From assembly GCA_029856125.1 (NCBI GenBank), contig JAHQWJ010000147.1, positions 1 through 64,000 of the forward strand: a DNA stretch of 64,000 nucleotides, given 5' to 3'. This DNA is from Promethearchaeia archaeon. GTDB taxonomy: Archaea; Asgardarchaeota; Lokiarchaeia; Sigyniarchaeales; SOKP01. Both the position numbers and the translations under genes were made by a program. Below, piece by piece: positions 26,328-35,610 of the stretch. Each line of letters opens with the position of its first letter. The stretch's first letter is position 1. Below the pieces are notes generated by a model, which was not told the origin of the DNA, made no database searches, and saw nothing but the letters and a program-made list of their open reading frames with translations.

Positions 26328-28238
26328 TTACTTTAGGAGTAAAGTTTCTCTATTCTTAGGGCTTTTAGTTGCTTTCCTTAATTTCTTATGAATCATCGTT
26401 GATAAACTCACGCATTTACTCTCTTCGCCGTGATTTGTTATGATGAGCTTAGGTTTTGGTTGAATTCTGCGTAGAAATTGAGATATTTGGCTGCGCGATG
26501 AATGACCGCTAAATCCTTCTAACGTGAAAACATTCAAATTAAGTCGTACTAGTTGGGTTCTTCCTTTTGCGTTAGAATATTGAATTTCACGAAATCCCCG
26601 CTGAATTCTTGACCCTAAAGTACCATTTACTTGATAAGATACGAAAATAAGAGAATTATTTTTATCTTCTGCGAGTGCTTTCAGATATTGTACTGAAGGA
26701 CCACCAATTAGCATACCACTAGTGGCTAATATTATACAAGGTCCACCCATTATAACATTGTTCCTTTCATCGCGACCTGAGACTGTAGTGAAAAATTCGC
26801 TCAAGAAAGGGTTTTTTCCTTGATGTAAGATTTTCTCTCTTAGGTCTGAACTGAGAAAATCAGGGTTAGCGGTGTGTATCGCTGTTGCTTCGGAGATTAA
26901 TCCGTCTAGAAAAATGGGAACTTGATCGATGATGCCCTTCGAAATGAACTCTTCTAACACGATTATAAGTTCTTGCGCTCTTCCTACAGCTAACACAGGA
27001 ATAAGCACCTTACCACCTCGCTTAATTGTTGAAGTTAGAATTTGTCTAAGTTCTCGCTCTGAATCTTGCCTGCTGGGAATTCGATCTTGCGGTCCACCAT
27101 ATGTTGACTCTATAAGTAAACTTTCGACGCGAGGGAATTTCACAGCGGCTTGTTCGAGCAACCGAGTCTTCTGATATTTGAAGTCTCCTGTATATACGAA
27201 ATTATAGCCTCCTTTTCCAAAATGGAGGTGAACTAGCGATGAACCTAATATGTGTCCGGAATTATGAAGTGTCAATTTTATATCGGGAGCAATATCAGTG
27301 ACTTTTCCCCATGAAAGAGGGATAGTATGGAGTACAGCGCTTTTCACATCTCTCTTTGAGTATGGCATTGGAACGCCCTCTTTTTCACAAATCTGGACGA
27401 AATCCAATTGTAACATAGTTGACAAGTTACGAGTTGGAAGAGTACAATAGACTGGACCGTCGTATCCATACTTAAATAAGTATGGAACCATACCACAGTG
27501 ATCTAAATGAGCATGGGTTACAATGACAGCATCTAAATCTCTTATAGAGAATTCGGGAATGTCAAAATTAGGATATTGATCGTTCTTGTTCCCCACATTC
27601 AAACCAACATCTAAAAGAATATTGCTATCCCTCGTTTGCATTAAAATACAAGATCTTCCAACTTCTCTAAATCCCCCTAACGCAGTTAGACGAATATCCA
27701 ATTCCTTGAACAGAGTAGGTCTGTGGATTCGTTTTCCAATATTAAGGAGTATATCTTTCTGATTTTGTCTTTCTTTGGTAAGCATTTGCCTAATTAAACT
27801 AATAGTTCTCGAGGCAAGAGGAGGAGTTCGGATGGTTTTCGGTTGCCAGAATGTATTCAATCTAATCTCTTTTAAATTAACACCTTTCTTACCAATAACT
27901 AATCCTGGTTTTCCCGATTCTATAATAACTTCGCCACGTGTGTGATCAAATTCAATGTTAGTAATTTCTGCATCCTCGCTTATTAAATTTCTAATGTAAT
28001 CCTCAGTTTCAGAGGGATCTTTGCGATCTTCTACATTCCATCGAAAAACCACTCTCTTTCGCATAGATTTAGCTAAATCCTTCAGTACATCGGAATTTTC
28101 CATAGATTCAAGATTTGTATTCTCTGAGTAAACAGCTATTTCAGGACCCTCAAATTCGATTTTTTTTACGACTATCTCGGGAGGGAGATGTGAAATAATT
28201 TGGTCTTTTATCCTTTGTAGTTCTCCTTCGAAACTCAT
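26328..28238 (-). CDS. aCPSF1/FttA: KH-MBL-beta-CASP ribonuclease, transcription termination factor
   Basis: 636 aa, full length for the archaeal CPSF73-like factor. N-terminal KH region with the GxxG loop VIGKKG (residues 114-119). The metallo-beta-lactamase core has HAHLDH (242-247), GSSLVHLHFGKGGYNFVYTGD and ESTYGG. The beta-CASP part contains GRAQELIIVLEEF, GGPCIILATSGML and the final GFSGHSSRSQ and ITNHGEESKC histidines. The known role in archaea is cleavage of nascent RNA at U-rich sites and transcription termination with Spt4/5. The T-run gene ends in this window fit that substrate. Single gene, conserved start MSFEGELQRIK. Confidence 0.96.
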   Translation of the reverse strand: MSFEGELQRIKDQIISHLPPEIVVKKIEFEGPEIAVYSENTNLESMENSDVLKDLAKSMRKRVVFRWNVEDRKDPSETEDYIRNLISEDAEITNIEFDHTRGEVIIESGKPGLVIGKKGVNLKEIRLNTFWQPKTIRTPPLASRTISLIRQMLTKERQNQKDILLNIGKRIHRPTLFKELDIRLTALGGFREVGRSCILMQTRDSNILLDVGLNVGNKNDQYPNFDIPEFSIRDLDAVIVTHAHLDHCGMVPYLFKYGYDGPVYCTLPTRNLSTMLQLDFVQICEKEGVPMPYSKRDVKSAVLHTIPLSWGKVTDIAPDIKLTLHNSGHILGSSLVHLHFGKGGYNFVYTGDFKYQKTRLLEQAAVKFPRVESLLIESTYGGPQDRIPSRQDSERELRQILTSTIKRGGKVLIPVLAVGRAQELIIVLEEFISKGIIDQVPIFLDGLISEATAIHTANPDFLSSDLREKILHQGKNPFLSEFFTTVSGRDERNNVIMGGPCIILATSGMLIGGPSVQYLKALAEDKNNSLIFVSYQVNGTLGSRIQRGFREIQYSNAKGRTQLVRLNLNVFTLEGFSGHSSRSQISQFLRRIQPKPKLIITNHGEESKCVSLSTMIHKKLRKATKSPKNRETLLLK

Positions 28239-28602
28239 GTATTTTCAATTCTTTTATATAATTCTATTTAATGATTTTAAAATGTAAAAGCTAATGAATG
28301 TTGATTTAATTTAGAGTTATTTTATTTTGAGATTGAATTAATTGAAATAAATTAATTACAAACTCCTTTAAAATTATATATGCAGTTATTGTTATTCATT
28401 AAATGATGTTTTTGAACAAATAGAATAATTCTTAGATATTAATACAAATACCAGAGATTAAATTTAAGTATGAATTTATTCTAATTTCTATATATTATAT
28501 AAATTAATCAAATAAAAACATTTTCATTATAGATGGTGTCAAATTAGACATCTAACAAGGCATTAGGTAAAATTTTTTTGACAAAGAGGATTAGAAAAAT
28601 TT
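28239..28602. other. AT-rich divergent intergenic region
   Basis: 364 bases between aCPSF1 and purN, very A/T-rich with scattered stops in all frames. A weak imperfect hairpin AGATGGTGTC...GACATCT lies near 28532-28554 in the purN leader. I see no gene or repeat otherwise. Confidence 0.45.
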
Positions 28603-29238
28603 ATGACAGAATTAAAAATAGGTGCTATCGCTAGTGGTTCGGGCTCTAATTTAGAAGCTATAATTAAAGCTTGTAAAACTGGTATATTGAAAAGTAAGGC
28701 AAGCGTAGAAATTCTTATATGCAACAAAGCGGGAGCATTTTGTATGGAGCGAGCAAAAAATCATAACATTCCCTATGAATTAATTGAGTCTAATAAGTAT
28801 CTACATCTTCCAAGGGAAGAATATGACAAAAAAATGATAGAGGTGTTTCGAAAGTATAACTGCGAATTAATCGTTTTGGTAGGCTACATGAGATTAGTAA
28901 GCGGAGTGTTTATTGAAGCCTTTAATGGTAATGTTATGAATATTCATCCCGCTTTGTTACCTTCGTTTAAAGGGATGCACGCACATAGAGATGTGTTAGA
29001 TTATGGGGTCAAAGTTTCCGGATGTACGGTTCATTTTGTTGATGATCAATCGGATCACGGCCCAATTATTATCCAAAAATGCGTTCCTGTTTATGATAAT
29101 GACTCTGAAGATACTTTAGGAGCAAGAGTTTTAGAATGGGAGCATAGAATATTCCCTAAAGCGATCGAGCTATTTTGTAATAAGAAGCTGCATATAGAAG
29201 AAAGACTTGTTATCATAGATGGCGAATTTGAACTATAG
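28603..29238 (+). CDS. purN: Phosphoribosylglycinamide formyltransferase
   Basis: 211 aa, GART type 1: transfers formyl from 10-formyl-THF (or the archaeal pterin equivalent) to GAR, the third step of purine synthesis. IGAIASGSGSNLEAII is the phosphate-binding N-terminus. YMRLVSGVFIEAFNGNVMNIHPALLPSFKG holds the catalytic Asn, His and surrounding loop. SGCTVHFVDDQSDHGPIIIQ carries the catalytic Asp. Length is typical. Starts at ATG 28603, after an AAAGAGGA sequence with suitable spacing. No other purine gene is adjacent. Confidence 0.95.
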   Translation: MTELKIGAIASGSGSNLEAIIKACKTGILKSKASVEILICNKAGAFCMERAKNHNIPYELIESNKYLHLPREEYDKKMIEVFRKYNCELIVLVGYMRLVSGVFIEAFNGNVMNIHPALLPSFKGMHAHRDVLDYGVKVSGCTVHFVDDQSDHGPIIIQKCVPVYDNDSEDTLGARVLEWEHRIFPKAIELFCNKKLHIEERLVIIDGEFEL

Positions 29239-29256
29239 CCAAGCTACATTTATTAT

Positions 29257-29363
29257 GCGGGAAAATGAATGAATTCGGTGAAAGCTCTGACCCAACTGAA
29301 AGTATGGTGGATTCCATAACTTAATGAAGAAGATCTTGAGTAATGAGAATTTTCATTTCCCGC
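29257..29363 (+). ncRNA. Closed-stem structured RNA or leader candidate
   Basis: GCGGGAAAATGA (29257-29268) pairs with TCATTTCCCGC (29353-29363), an 11-bp stem with one bulged A, enclosing 84 nt in the gap between purN and the EF-2 paralogue. The interior has CTGA-type and ATGA-type motifs but I cannot assign a C/D or H/ACA guide. A 19-codon reading frame (MNEFGESSDPTESMVDSIT) starts inside the left arm. Strand is uncertain. An EF-2 leader element, a free small RNA and a purN 3' hairpin are all possible. Confidence 0.4.
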
Positions 29364-29454
29364 TCCTAATTTCCTTAAATAACCCTAAAATTTTAATCAA
29401 ATCACTCATGGTAAGTAATATATTATTAACAATAAACAAGAGAAAAAAGTTAAG

Positions 29455-31644
29455 ATGCCACGTCGGAAGGAGATTTCAGAAATTCTGAATATGATGGAAA
29501 AAACGCAGAATATTAGAAACATTGGATTTGTTGGACATATCGATCACGGAAAGACAACACTTTCTGATTCGCTTCTGAGTGAGGCGGGTTTATTATCACC
29601 CGATTTAGCTGGCGAGGCTCGTGCTTTAGATTATTTAGAGGAAGAACAAGCTCGTGGGATCACTATGAAATCTACCAATATTTCATTATACTACGAAAAA
29701 TCACTAGAAGACCATGAGCCATTTCTAATAAACCTCGTCGATACGCCTGGACATTTGGATTTCAGTGGAAAGGTAACTCGCGCCCTAAGATTAATAGACG
29801 GGGTTGTGGTAGTTGTTGATGCTGTTGAAGAAATAATAACACAATCAGAGACTGTGATTAAACAAGCTTTACAGGAAGGTGTAAAACCAGTTCTGTATAT
29901 TAATAAAGTAGATCGCCTTATCCGAGAGTTAAAGCTAACAGATGAACAAATAAGAAAAAAATATTCAAGAATTATTAAAGATTTCAATACGCTTATTAAA
30001 AGATACGCTGACAAACCCTTCAAAAAAGAGTGGCAAGTATCTCCGGCAGATGGAAACGTTGCTTTCGGTTCCGCACTTCACAAATGGGGTTTTACTTTGC
30101 AACTATTAGAAGATAACGATTTAAAATTTTCTGATATTAGAACTCGTTATCAGAAAGAAACTTATACCAAAGAGAGTTATGCTGATTTAGCAGTTTATTT
30201 TCCAATACATAACGCTATATTAGAAATGGTAGTTGACCATCTCCCCAATCCTAAAGAAGCGCAAGCTTACAGAATTAGAAAGATCTGGGAAGGCGATTTA
30301 GAATCGGATATTGGAAAAGCGATGATAAATTGTGATCCCGAAGGACCCACAATTATTTGTTTAAGCAAGGTACAAGTAGATAAACACAGTTTGGTAGCGA
30401 CGGGTAGAATTTTTTCTGGAATGTGTTCGATGAAAGAAGACGTTTTTTTGGTAAGAGAAAACAGTTATGATACAATCCGAAGGACAGCTCTCTTTATGGG
30501 ACAAAGAAGGGAACAAGTCGAACAAATTCCTGTTGGTAACATTGTAGCAGTTGAAGGATTGAAGCAATTACAGAGCGGTGAAACACTAATCGCCAAAGAG
30601 TTTGCCAGTTTAATGGTTCCGTTTGAAGATGTTAAATATGTATCTACTCCTGTAGTAACCGTTTCAATCGAGCCGGAGTATTTACGAGAACTGGATAAAA
30701 TGAAGGAACTAATTGAAAACTTATTAATAGAAGACCCAAACCTTAAATTTGAAATTAACGAGGAAAACGGTGAATTCTTGCTTTCGGGAGTTGGCCCCCT
30801 ACATCTTGAAATCACAGCAAATGAAATAGAAAAACGAGGGATTAATGTTTCTATTTCAGAACCACGAGCTGTATTTAAAGAATCTTGTAAGTATGATTCT
30901 CCCCTTGTCACCGTAAAATCGCAAAACAACAAGAATTCTCTTCAACTTAAAATTGAAAGAATAAAGGATAAGACTTCAAGGTTTTTACAAACTCATGATT
31001 TAGCAACAATTAAACCTAAAGCGAGATTGAAAGAACTATTTGAGGAACGCACAGAATTAACATTAGAGGAAATACACACCTTCTGGAGGTATTTTGACAA
31101 TATTAATCTGCTCTTTTATAAAAAGGATGAAGAAATTGCCCTCACTTATAAAAAAATTATAGAAGAAATCGTTACTAAGATTCTTTCAAACGGGTTTTTG
31201 TGTGGCGAAAAAATTACGGGAATTAAAGTTAAAATTAAAGATTTAACCATCGCTGAACTTAACGAAGAAAACGCTTATACAGAATTATCCACATTGTTCT
31301 ACGATGCCATCAAAAAGGCTTTAAATCAAGCTGAACTAATCCTTCTTGAGCCTATTTATCACACAGTTATTCAATTACCCCCCGATTACGTAAAAAATGC
31401 CCTTTCTTTAGCTTCAAAGTATTCTGCTAAAATAAAGAATGTTAACCAAGAAAAGGATTACCAAGCTATTATTGATATGTTATTCCCAGTAAGAAATTCG
31501 ATAAAGTTTGCTGAAGATATTCGCTCGTCTACTTCAGGAAAAGCATTCTGGCAGAATGAGTTTCACTCCTTCATGGAAGTTCCTGGTCAAGAAGCTAAAA
31601 AAATAATTAGCGATTTAAGATTTAGTAAAGGACTTTCATGGTAA
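29455..31644 (+). CDS. Elongation factor 2 paralogue lacking the diphthamide site
   Basis: 729 aa, five-domain EF-G/EF-2 GTPase. G1 GHIDHGKT (~26-33), G2 around ARGIT, G3 DTPGH, G4 NKVD and G5 GSAL are intact, as are the domain III SIEPEY and the terminal SSTSGKAFWQNEF and KGL. In domain IV the archaeal diphthamide loop (consensus LHEDAIHRGPAQ) is replaced by IAELNEENAYTE (~599-610). It aligns without a gap, with Glu where the modified His should be. So it should bind GTP and the ribosome but cannot carry diphthamide. It is probably the aEF-2p type of paralogue known from Asgard archaea, with a standard EF-2 expected elsewhere. The specific role is unknown. Confidence 0.92.
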   Translation: MPRRKEISEILNMMEKTQNIRNIGFVGHIDHGKTTLSDSLLSEAGLLSPDLAGEARALDYLEEEQARGITMKSTNISLYYEKSLEDHEPFLINLVDTPGHLDFSGKVTRALRLIDGVVVVVDAVEEIITQSETVIKQALQEGVKPVLYINKVDRLIRELKLTDEQIRKKYSRIIKDFNTLIKRYADKPFKKEWQVSPADGNVAFGSALHKWGFTLQLLEDNDLKFSDIRTRYQKETYTKESYADLAVYFPIHNAILEMVVDHLPNPKEAQAYRIRKIWEGDLESDIGKAMINCDPEGPTIICLSKVQVDKHSLVATGRIFSGMCSMKEDVFLVRENSYDTIRRTALFMGQRREQVEQIPVGNIVAVEGLKQLQSGETLIAKEFASLMVPFEDVKYVSTPVVTVSIEPEYLRELDKMKELIENLLIEDPNLKFEINEENGEFLLSGVGPLHLEITANEIEKRGINVSISEPRAVFKESCKYDSPLVTVKSQNNKNSLQLKIERIKDKTSRFLQTHDLATIKPKARLKELFEERTELTLEEIHTFWRYFDNINLLFYKKDEEIALTYKKIIEEIVTKILSNGFLCGEKITGIKVKIKDLTIAELNEENAYTELSTLFYDAIKKALNQAELILLEPIYHTVIQLPPDYVKNALSLASKYSAKIKNVNQEKDYQAIIDMLFPVRNSIKFAEDIRSSTSGKAFWQNEFHSFMEVPGQEAKKIISDLRFSKGLSW

Positions 31645-31659
31645 TTTTGAAAAGTTAAA

Positions 31660-31730
31660 TGCGCCTGCCGGGAATTGAACCCGGGACGCTGACTTGGGAA
31701 GCCAGCATATTACCACTATACTACAAGCGC
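31660..31730 (-). tRNA. tRNA-Gly(CCC)
   Basis: Complete cloverleaf on the reverse strand: acceptor GCGCTTG/CAGGCGC, D-stem GTAT/ATAT, anticodon stem CTGGC/GTCAG, loop TTCCCAA with anticodon CCC, T-arm CCGGG-TTCAATT-CCCGG, discriminator A at 31660. Normal U33, no intron, CCA not encoded. The gap from here to the kinase gene holds nothing else recognisable. Confidence 0.95.
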
Positions 31731-32002
31731 AAAAAAGAATAAAGTAACAAATAATAATGAGCTCTCGCAAATAAATTTGTATTAATTATTATTCGATTTC
31801 TCGAAAAAGATTGTCGTGTTAAATTAACGAACAACTACTATTTTCGAATAGTGTTATATTGCCATTTTTCATGTTATTCTAGAAAGAAAAGTGTTTTTCA
31901 TTTTCTATTCAATAATAGGTTTAAAATTCTACTATTAGGATTACAGGATTAAAGATCCTAAAGACGTAGATATCCAATTAGGGGAAAAAGGGAGAATTTT
32001 AG

Positions 32003-34270
32003 ATGATTAGCAAAGTAAACAGTCTGAAAAAACATCTCGAAGTATCGGACGAGATTTACAAAACGATTATAAATGATATTAGGGATACAATTGTCGAGAT
32101 AGATTTGAACGGTAATTTCACTTATGCCAGCCCTCAGTGTTTTCAGATGTTTGGGTTTAAACCACATGAGGTGATTGGCAGAAAAGCGCTTCGATTTGTC
32201 CATCCTGAAGATTTGAAGACTGTTATGGAAGCTATGAGAAATGCTATTGAAAAAAAGTTACATCTTTCTTATGAGTACAGAGCAAAACATAAAGATGGGA
32301 GTTATGTTTATGTTTCAACTAAAGGAGGATTAATCACCCGAGAAGGGAAGCAATTTTTAATTGGAGTAGTAAGAGATATTACAGAAAAAAAGATTGCAGA
32401 AATAAAATTGAAGGAATCAGAGAAAAAATATCGAAATATTATTGAAAATACTAAGGATGCGATCGTCATAATAGATTTTGAGGGAAAATTGTTATACATC
32501 TCACCCCAACTATCGAAGATGTTGAAAGGAAGAGAAATCACCAAAAACAGTAGATTCTTTTATTATATCCACAAAGATGATGTTAAGAAATTAATTTCTT
32601 TTTATAGAACTACTATTATAGAGAAGAGTTTTCTTGAACAACCAGTTGAATTCAGAATTATGCCTAAGCATGGAGATTTCATGTGGATTTCCAGTTCTTC
32701 TAAAAATTACTATGACGATTTTGGAAATGTCATTGGCTTTATTTCAACTCTTAAGGATATTACTGATAAAAAAAATGCTGAACATAAGCTAGAAGAATCG
32801 GAACAAAAATATCGTCTTATTACGGAAGAATCTAACGATCTCATAAGAGTTTTAAACGACAAATTTGAACTCGAATATGTAAACGAAAATTCACTCAAAA
32901 TTTTATTAGGTTATACTAAGCAAGAACTACTTGGTAAAAATTCGATTATCTTAAACCATCCTAATGATTATAAAAAAGTCCGACGTTTTATGCTCAAAGT
33001 CTTCAAAAATAGAGAAAATATGCATGAAACAAGGATAAGACATAAAAATGGTAAATGGGTGTGGTTTGAGAATAAAGCAAAAATGTTTACCGATGAACAT
33101 GGTAATCAAAAATACTTATACATATCCCGGGACATCACTGAAAGGAAAAAAGCTGAAAAAGCTCTTAAAGAATCAGAAGAAAAATACCGAAGTTTATATG
33201 AAAACTCTCCCAATGCTGTAGTTTTAACGAATGAAAAGGGATTGATATTAGATATCAACTCATCAGCAGAAAGAATTCTAGGATATAAACGAGAGGATAT
33301 TATTGGGAAAAACTATACGGAATTCAATATGGTTACTTATGATCAGATCTCGACTATTAAAAACAAGTATAAGGATCTTCTCAATGGCATTAAGCCCAAA
33401 TCTATTGAGCTACAAATAAAAAGAAAAAACGGTAATATATCATGGATATCTTTTCAGAGTTCAATGATTAAAATTGATAAGGAAATTATAATTGAATCGA
33501 TTTGTCAAGATATTACTAAAAAAAAAAAAGCTGAAAACCTCATAATCGAAGAAAATAAAAGATTAATGGAACTAAACAAAATAAAAAACGAATTTATCTC
33601 AAGAGCTTCCCACGAGTTGAAAACTCCAATAACTTCAATATATGGGGGATCTCAAATCTTAATGGAATTATATAAAGATCAGACGTGTTCAGATGCGATA
33701 GAATTTATAGAATTGATTAATAGAGGGGGAAAGAGATTAAAACTTCTAGTTGATAATTTACTTGATGCTTCAAGAATTGATTCTGATAAATTAAGATTAA
33801 ATCTTCAAAGTGAGAACATAACACAAATTATACGGGACAGCACGATCGAAATTCGATACTTAGCCTATAAGCGGAATATTATCATAGAACAGCACTTGCC
33901 TGAAACCGTAAATATTGTAGTAGATAAAATTAGAATTGAACAAGTTATCACTAATCTAATCTCAAATGCGATTAAAAATACTCCAAGAAAAGGGATTATA
34001 TTGCTAGTTTTAGAGGATAAACCTGATAGCGTTTTATTTAAAGTAAAGGATTCGGGTATAGGATTGACGGAAAAAGAAATGGATAAGCTTTTTAGGAAAT
34101 TTGGAAAAATAGAACGAATCGGTCCAAAAATGGATATTGACATCGAAGGTTCAGGTTTAGGATTGTATATTTCAAAGGAAATAATAGATCTGCACGGAGG
34201 AAATATTTGGGTCGAATCTGAGGGCAGAAATAAAGGGGCAACATTTTACTTCAAGCTATTTAAAAAATAA
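32003..34270 (+). CDS. Multi-PAS sensor histidine kinase
   Basis: 755 aa, no membrane segment, so a soluble sensor. Four PAS/PAC units (about 15-130, 140-255, 265-385, 395-510) each end in a DIT-x-(K/R)K-x-A linker. The HisKA domain has the phospho-acceptor His in SRASHELKTPITS. The HATPase_c domain has an N box NLISNAIKNTP, DSGIGL and GSGLGLYISKEI. It autophosphorylates and would pass phosphate to a response regulator, but none is nearby, so the partner is unlinked. PAS units suggest redox, oxygen or small-ligand sensing. A purine-rich GGGGAAAAAGGGAG lies just before the ATG. Confidence 0.95.
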   Translation: MISKVNSLKKHLEVSDEIYKTIINDIRDTIVEIDLNGNFTYASPQCFQMFGFKPHEVIGRKALRFVHPEDLKTVMEAMRNAIEKKLHLSYEYRAKHKDGSYVYVSTKGGLITREGKQFLIGVVRDITEKKIAEIKLKESEKKYRNIIENTKDAIVIIDFEGKLLYISPQLSKMLKGREITKNSRFFYYIHKDDVKKLISFYRTTIIEKSFLEQPVEFRIMPKHGDFMWISSSSKNYYDDFGNVIGFISTLKDITDKKNAEHKLEESEQKYRLITEESNDLIRVLNDKFELEYVNENSLKILLGYTKQELLGKNSIILNHPNDYKKVRRFMLKVFKNRENMHETRIRHKNGKWVWFENKAKMFTDEHGNQKYLYISRDITERKKAEKALKESEEKYRSLYENSPNAVVLTNEKGLILDINSSAERILGYKREDIIGKNYTEFNMVTYDQISTIKNKYKDLLNGIKPKSIELQIKRKNGNISWISFQSSMIKIDKEIIIESICQDITKKKKAENLIIEENKRLMELNKIKNEFISRASHELKTPITSIYGGSQILMELYKDQTCSDAIEFIELINRGGKRLKLLVDNLLDASRIDSDKLRLNLQSENITQIIRDSTIEIRYLAYKRNIIIEQHLPETVNIVVDKIRIEQVITNLISNAIKNTPRKGIILLVLEDKPDSVLFKVKDSGIGLTEKEMDKLFRKFGKIERIGPKMDIDIEGSGLGLYISKEIIDLHGGNIWVESEGRNKGATFYFKLFKK

Positions 34271-34310
34271 GTTATAGAAAATACTTAGTTTTATTAGATT
34301 TTATTCACTT

Positions 34311-34321
34311 GCTTTTTTTTT
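34311..34321 (+). terminator. T-run terminator
   Basis: Nine T residues after GC, about 40 nt downstream of the histidine kinase stop. No hairpin. Confidence 0.4.
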
Positions 34322-34361
34322 ATGATAAAATTTTAATTTTCTTGCTTTTATCTAGAATGTT

Positions 34362-35036
34362 ATGAGCGTTGAGAAACGATATTATCAAAAAAATATGTGT
34401 ATTAACAATACTAATGCTCTGATAATTGTTGATATGCAAAATGATTTTATGCCTGATGGGGCTTTACCTGTCGAAGAGGGCGATCAAATAATTGATGGTA
34501 TAAATCGAATATCTGAAATTTTTAAAAAATATAATGGAAAGATCATTTTAACACAGGATTGGCATCCAAAGAATCATAAATCTTTTGCTAGTAGCTACAT
34601 TGATAAAAAACCAGGTGATGAATATCATTCTGATGGCATTGGACCTATATTATGGCCAGATCACTGTGTCCAAGGAACAAAAGGAGCACAATTTCATGAT
34701 AAATTGAATATTGATCTAGCTCACGCCACAATCCGTAAAGGTTTTAATCCTGAGGTAGATAGTTATTCAGCCTTTATTGAAAATGATAAAAAATCTGAAA
34801 CTAGACTTAAAGGTTGTCTTAATTCCTTGAAAATTAAAAAGATTTTTATTTGTGGATTAGCTTTAGACTATTGTTGCTATTACACCGCTTTAGATGGAAT
34901 AGCTTTTGGTTTTGAGGTTTATTTTTTAGTAAATTTAACCAGAGGTATTGATTTACCTCCTGGAAACATCTCTAAATCTCTTCAGCACATGAAGGAGAAA
35001 GGAGTTAAATTCGCTACAATAGATAATTTGATATAA
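34362..35036 (+). CDS. pncA: Nicotinamidase (isochorismatase-like amidohydrolase)
   Basis: 224 aa. Converts nicotinamide to nicotinate for NAD salvage, in the cytosol. DMQNDFMPDGALPV carries catalytic Asp24. QDWHPKNHKSFAS gives the metal ligands Asp66 and His68 (with a further His nearby). RKGFNPEVDSYSAF holds catalytic Lys126. GLALDYCCYYTALDG contains the nucleophile Cys171. WPDHCVQGTKGAQFH is the usual substrate loop. The N-terminal ~15 residues before ALIIVDMQ are longer than usual; the internal Met12 is an alternative start. Confidence 0.93.
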   Translation: MSVEKRYYQKNMCINNTNALIIVDMQNDFMPDGALPVEEGDQIIDGINRISEIFKKYNGKIILTQDWHPKNHKSFASSYIDKKPGDEYHSDGIGPILWPDHCVQGTKGAQFHDKLNIDLAHATIRKGFNPEVDSYSAFIENDKKSETRLKGCLNSLKIKKIFICGLALDYCCYYTALDGIAFGFEVYFLVNLTRGIDLPPGNISKSLQHMKEKGVKFATIDNLI

Positions 35037-35145
35037 TATATAAATACAAATTTCTAATCATTTAACTTCAATTGCTAAACTAATATTCAAAATCATTTCT
35101 AAATCATAAATTAATTATTAAGAAAAAGAATTTTCAACACTATTA

Positions 35146-35610
35146 ATGAATTTTTCTAATTTACTAATAGTGTGTTCTGTCAGTACTGCCCGCAGCAAGA
35201 TGGCCGAAGGATTTTTCAGAGATTTCTTTATCCGTAATGGAATGGATGTTTCGGTATCTTCTGGGGGCATAGCTTCAAACGCAAGGGATGGAATGCTTAT
35301 ATCTTTAGATGCGAAATTGGTTATGAAAGAGATAGGTATCATATTATCTGACAATGCAGTGTCGATCGACCTAAAAAAAAGACCGGAATTAATTAACAAA
35401 GCAGATTTAATTCTGACGCTAACTGAAAAACATAAAAAAGAAGTGCTAAAATATAATAACTCCAGCGATAATAAAGTCCAAACTTTAAGAGAATTTGCTG
35501 GAGAGAGTGGAGATATCGAAGACCCATCAATGAAAGGAGTTGAGGGTTTTCGAAAATCACGTGACGAGATAAATCGTTGTATTTTTAAAGGATTGAAAAG
35601 ATTTGAATGA
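35146..35610 (+). CDS. Low-molecular-weight protein tyrosine phosphatase family protein
   Basis: 154 aa. The P-loop CSVSTARS (Cys10 nucleophile, Arg16) fits C-x5-R-S, and DIEDP near 124-127 holds the general acid Asp126. Overall LMW-PTP length and order are normal. The family covers protein tyrosine or arginine phosphatases and arsenate reductases. The extra Cys residues of thiol-linked arsenate reductases are absent, so a phosphatase role is favoured. Its stop overlaps the start of the next gene by 4 nt (ATGA), which indicates translational coupling with the UppP-like phosphatase. Confidence 0.88.
   Translation: MNFSNLLIVCSVSTARSKMAEGFFRDFFIRNGMDVSVSSGGIASNARDGMLISLDAKLVMKEIGIILSDNAVSIDLKKRPELINKADLILTLTEKHKKEVLKYNNSSDNKVQTLREFAGESGDIEDPSMKGVEGFRKSRDEINRCIFKGLKRFE

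Noticed and set aside
29268..29327. A 19-codon frame in the EF-2 upstream stem as a real gene
   Set aside because: Too short and its ATG is sequestered in the stem; reported only as part of the structured element.
30465..30932. 155-codon reverse frame inside the EF-2 paralogue
   Set aside because: The sense strand is an intact, conserved GTPase; the antisense frame has no family features.
31932..32013. Short open frame DYRIKDPKDVDIQLGEKG just before the histidine kinase
   Set aside because: Only 23 codons, bounded by stops, with no SD or start codon; it runs into the kinase leader and has no conserved feature.
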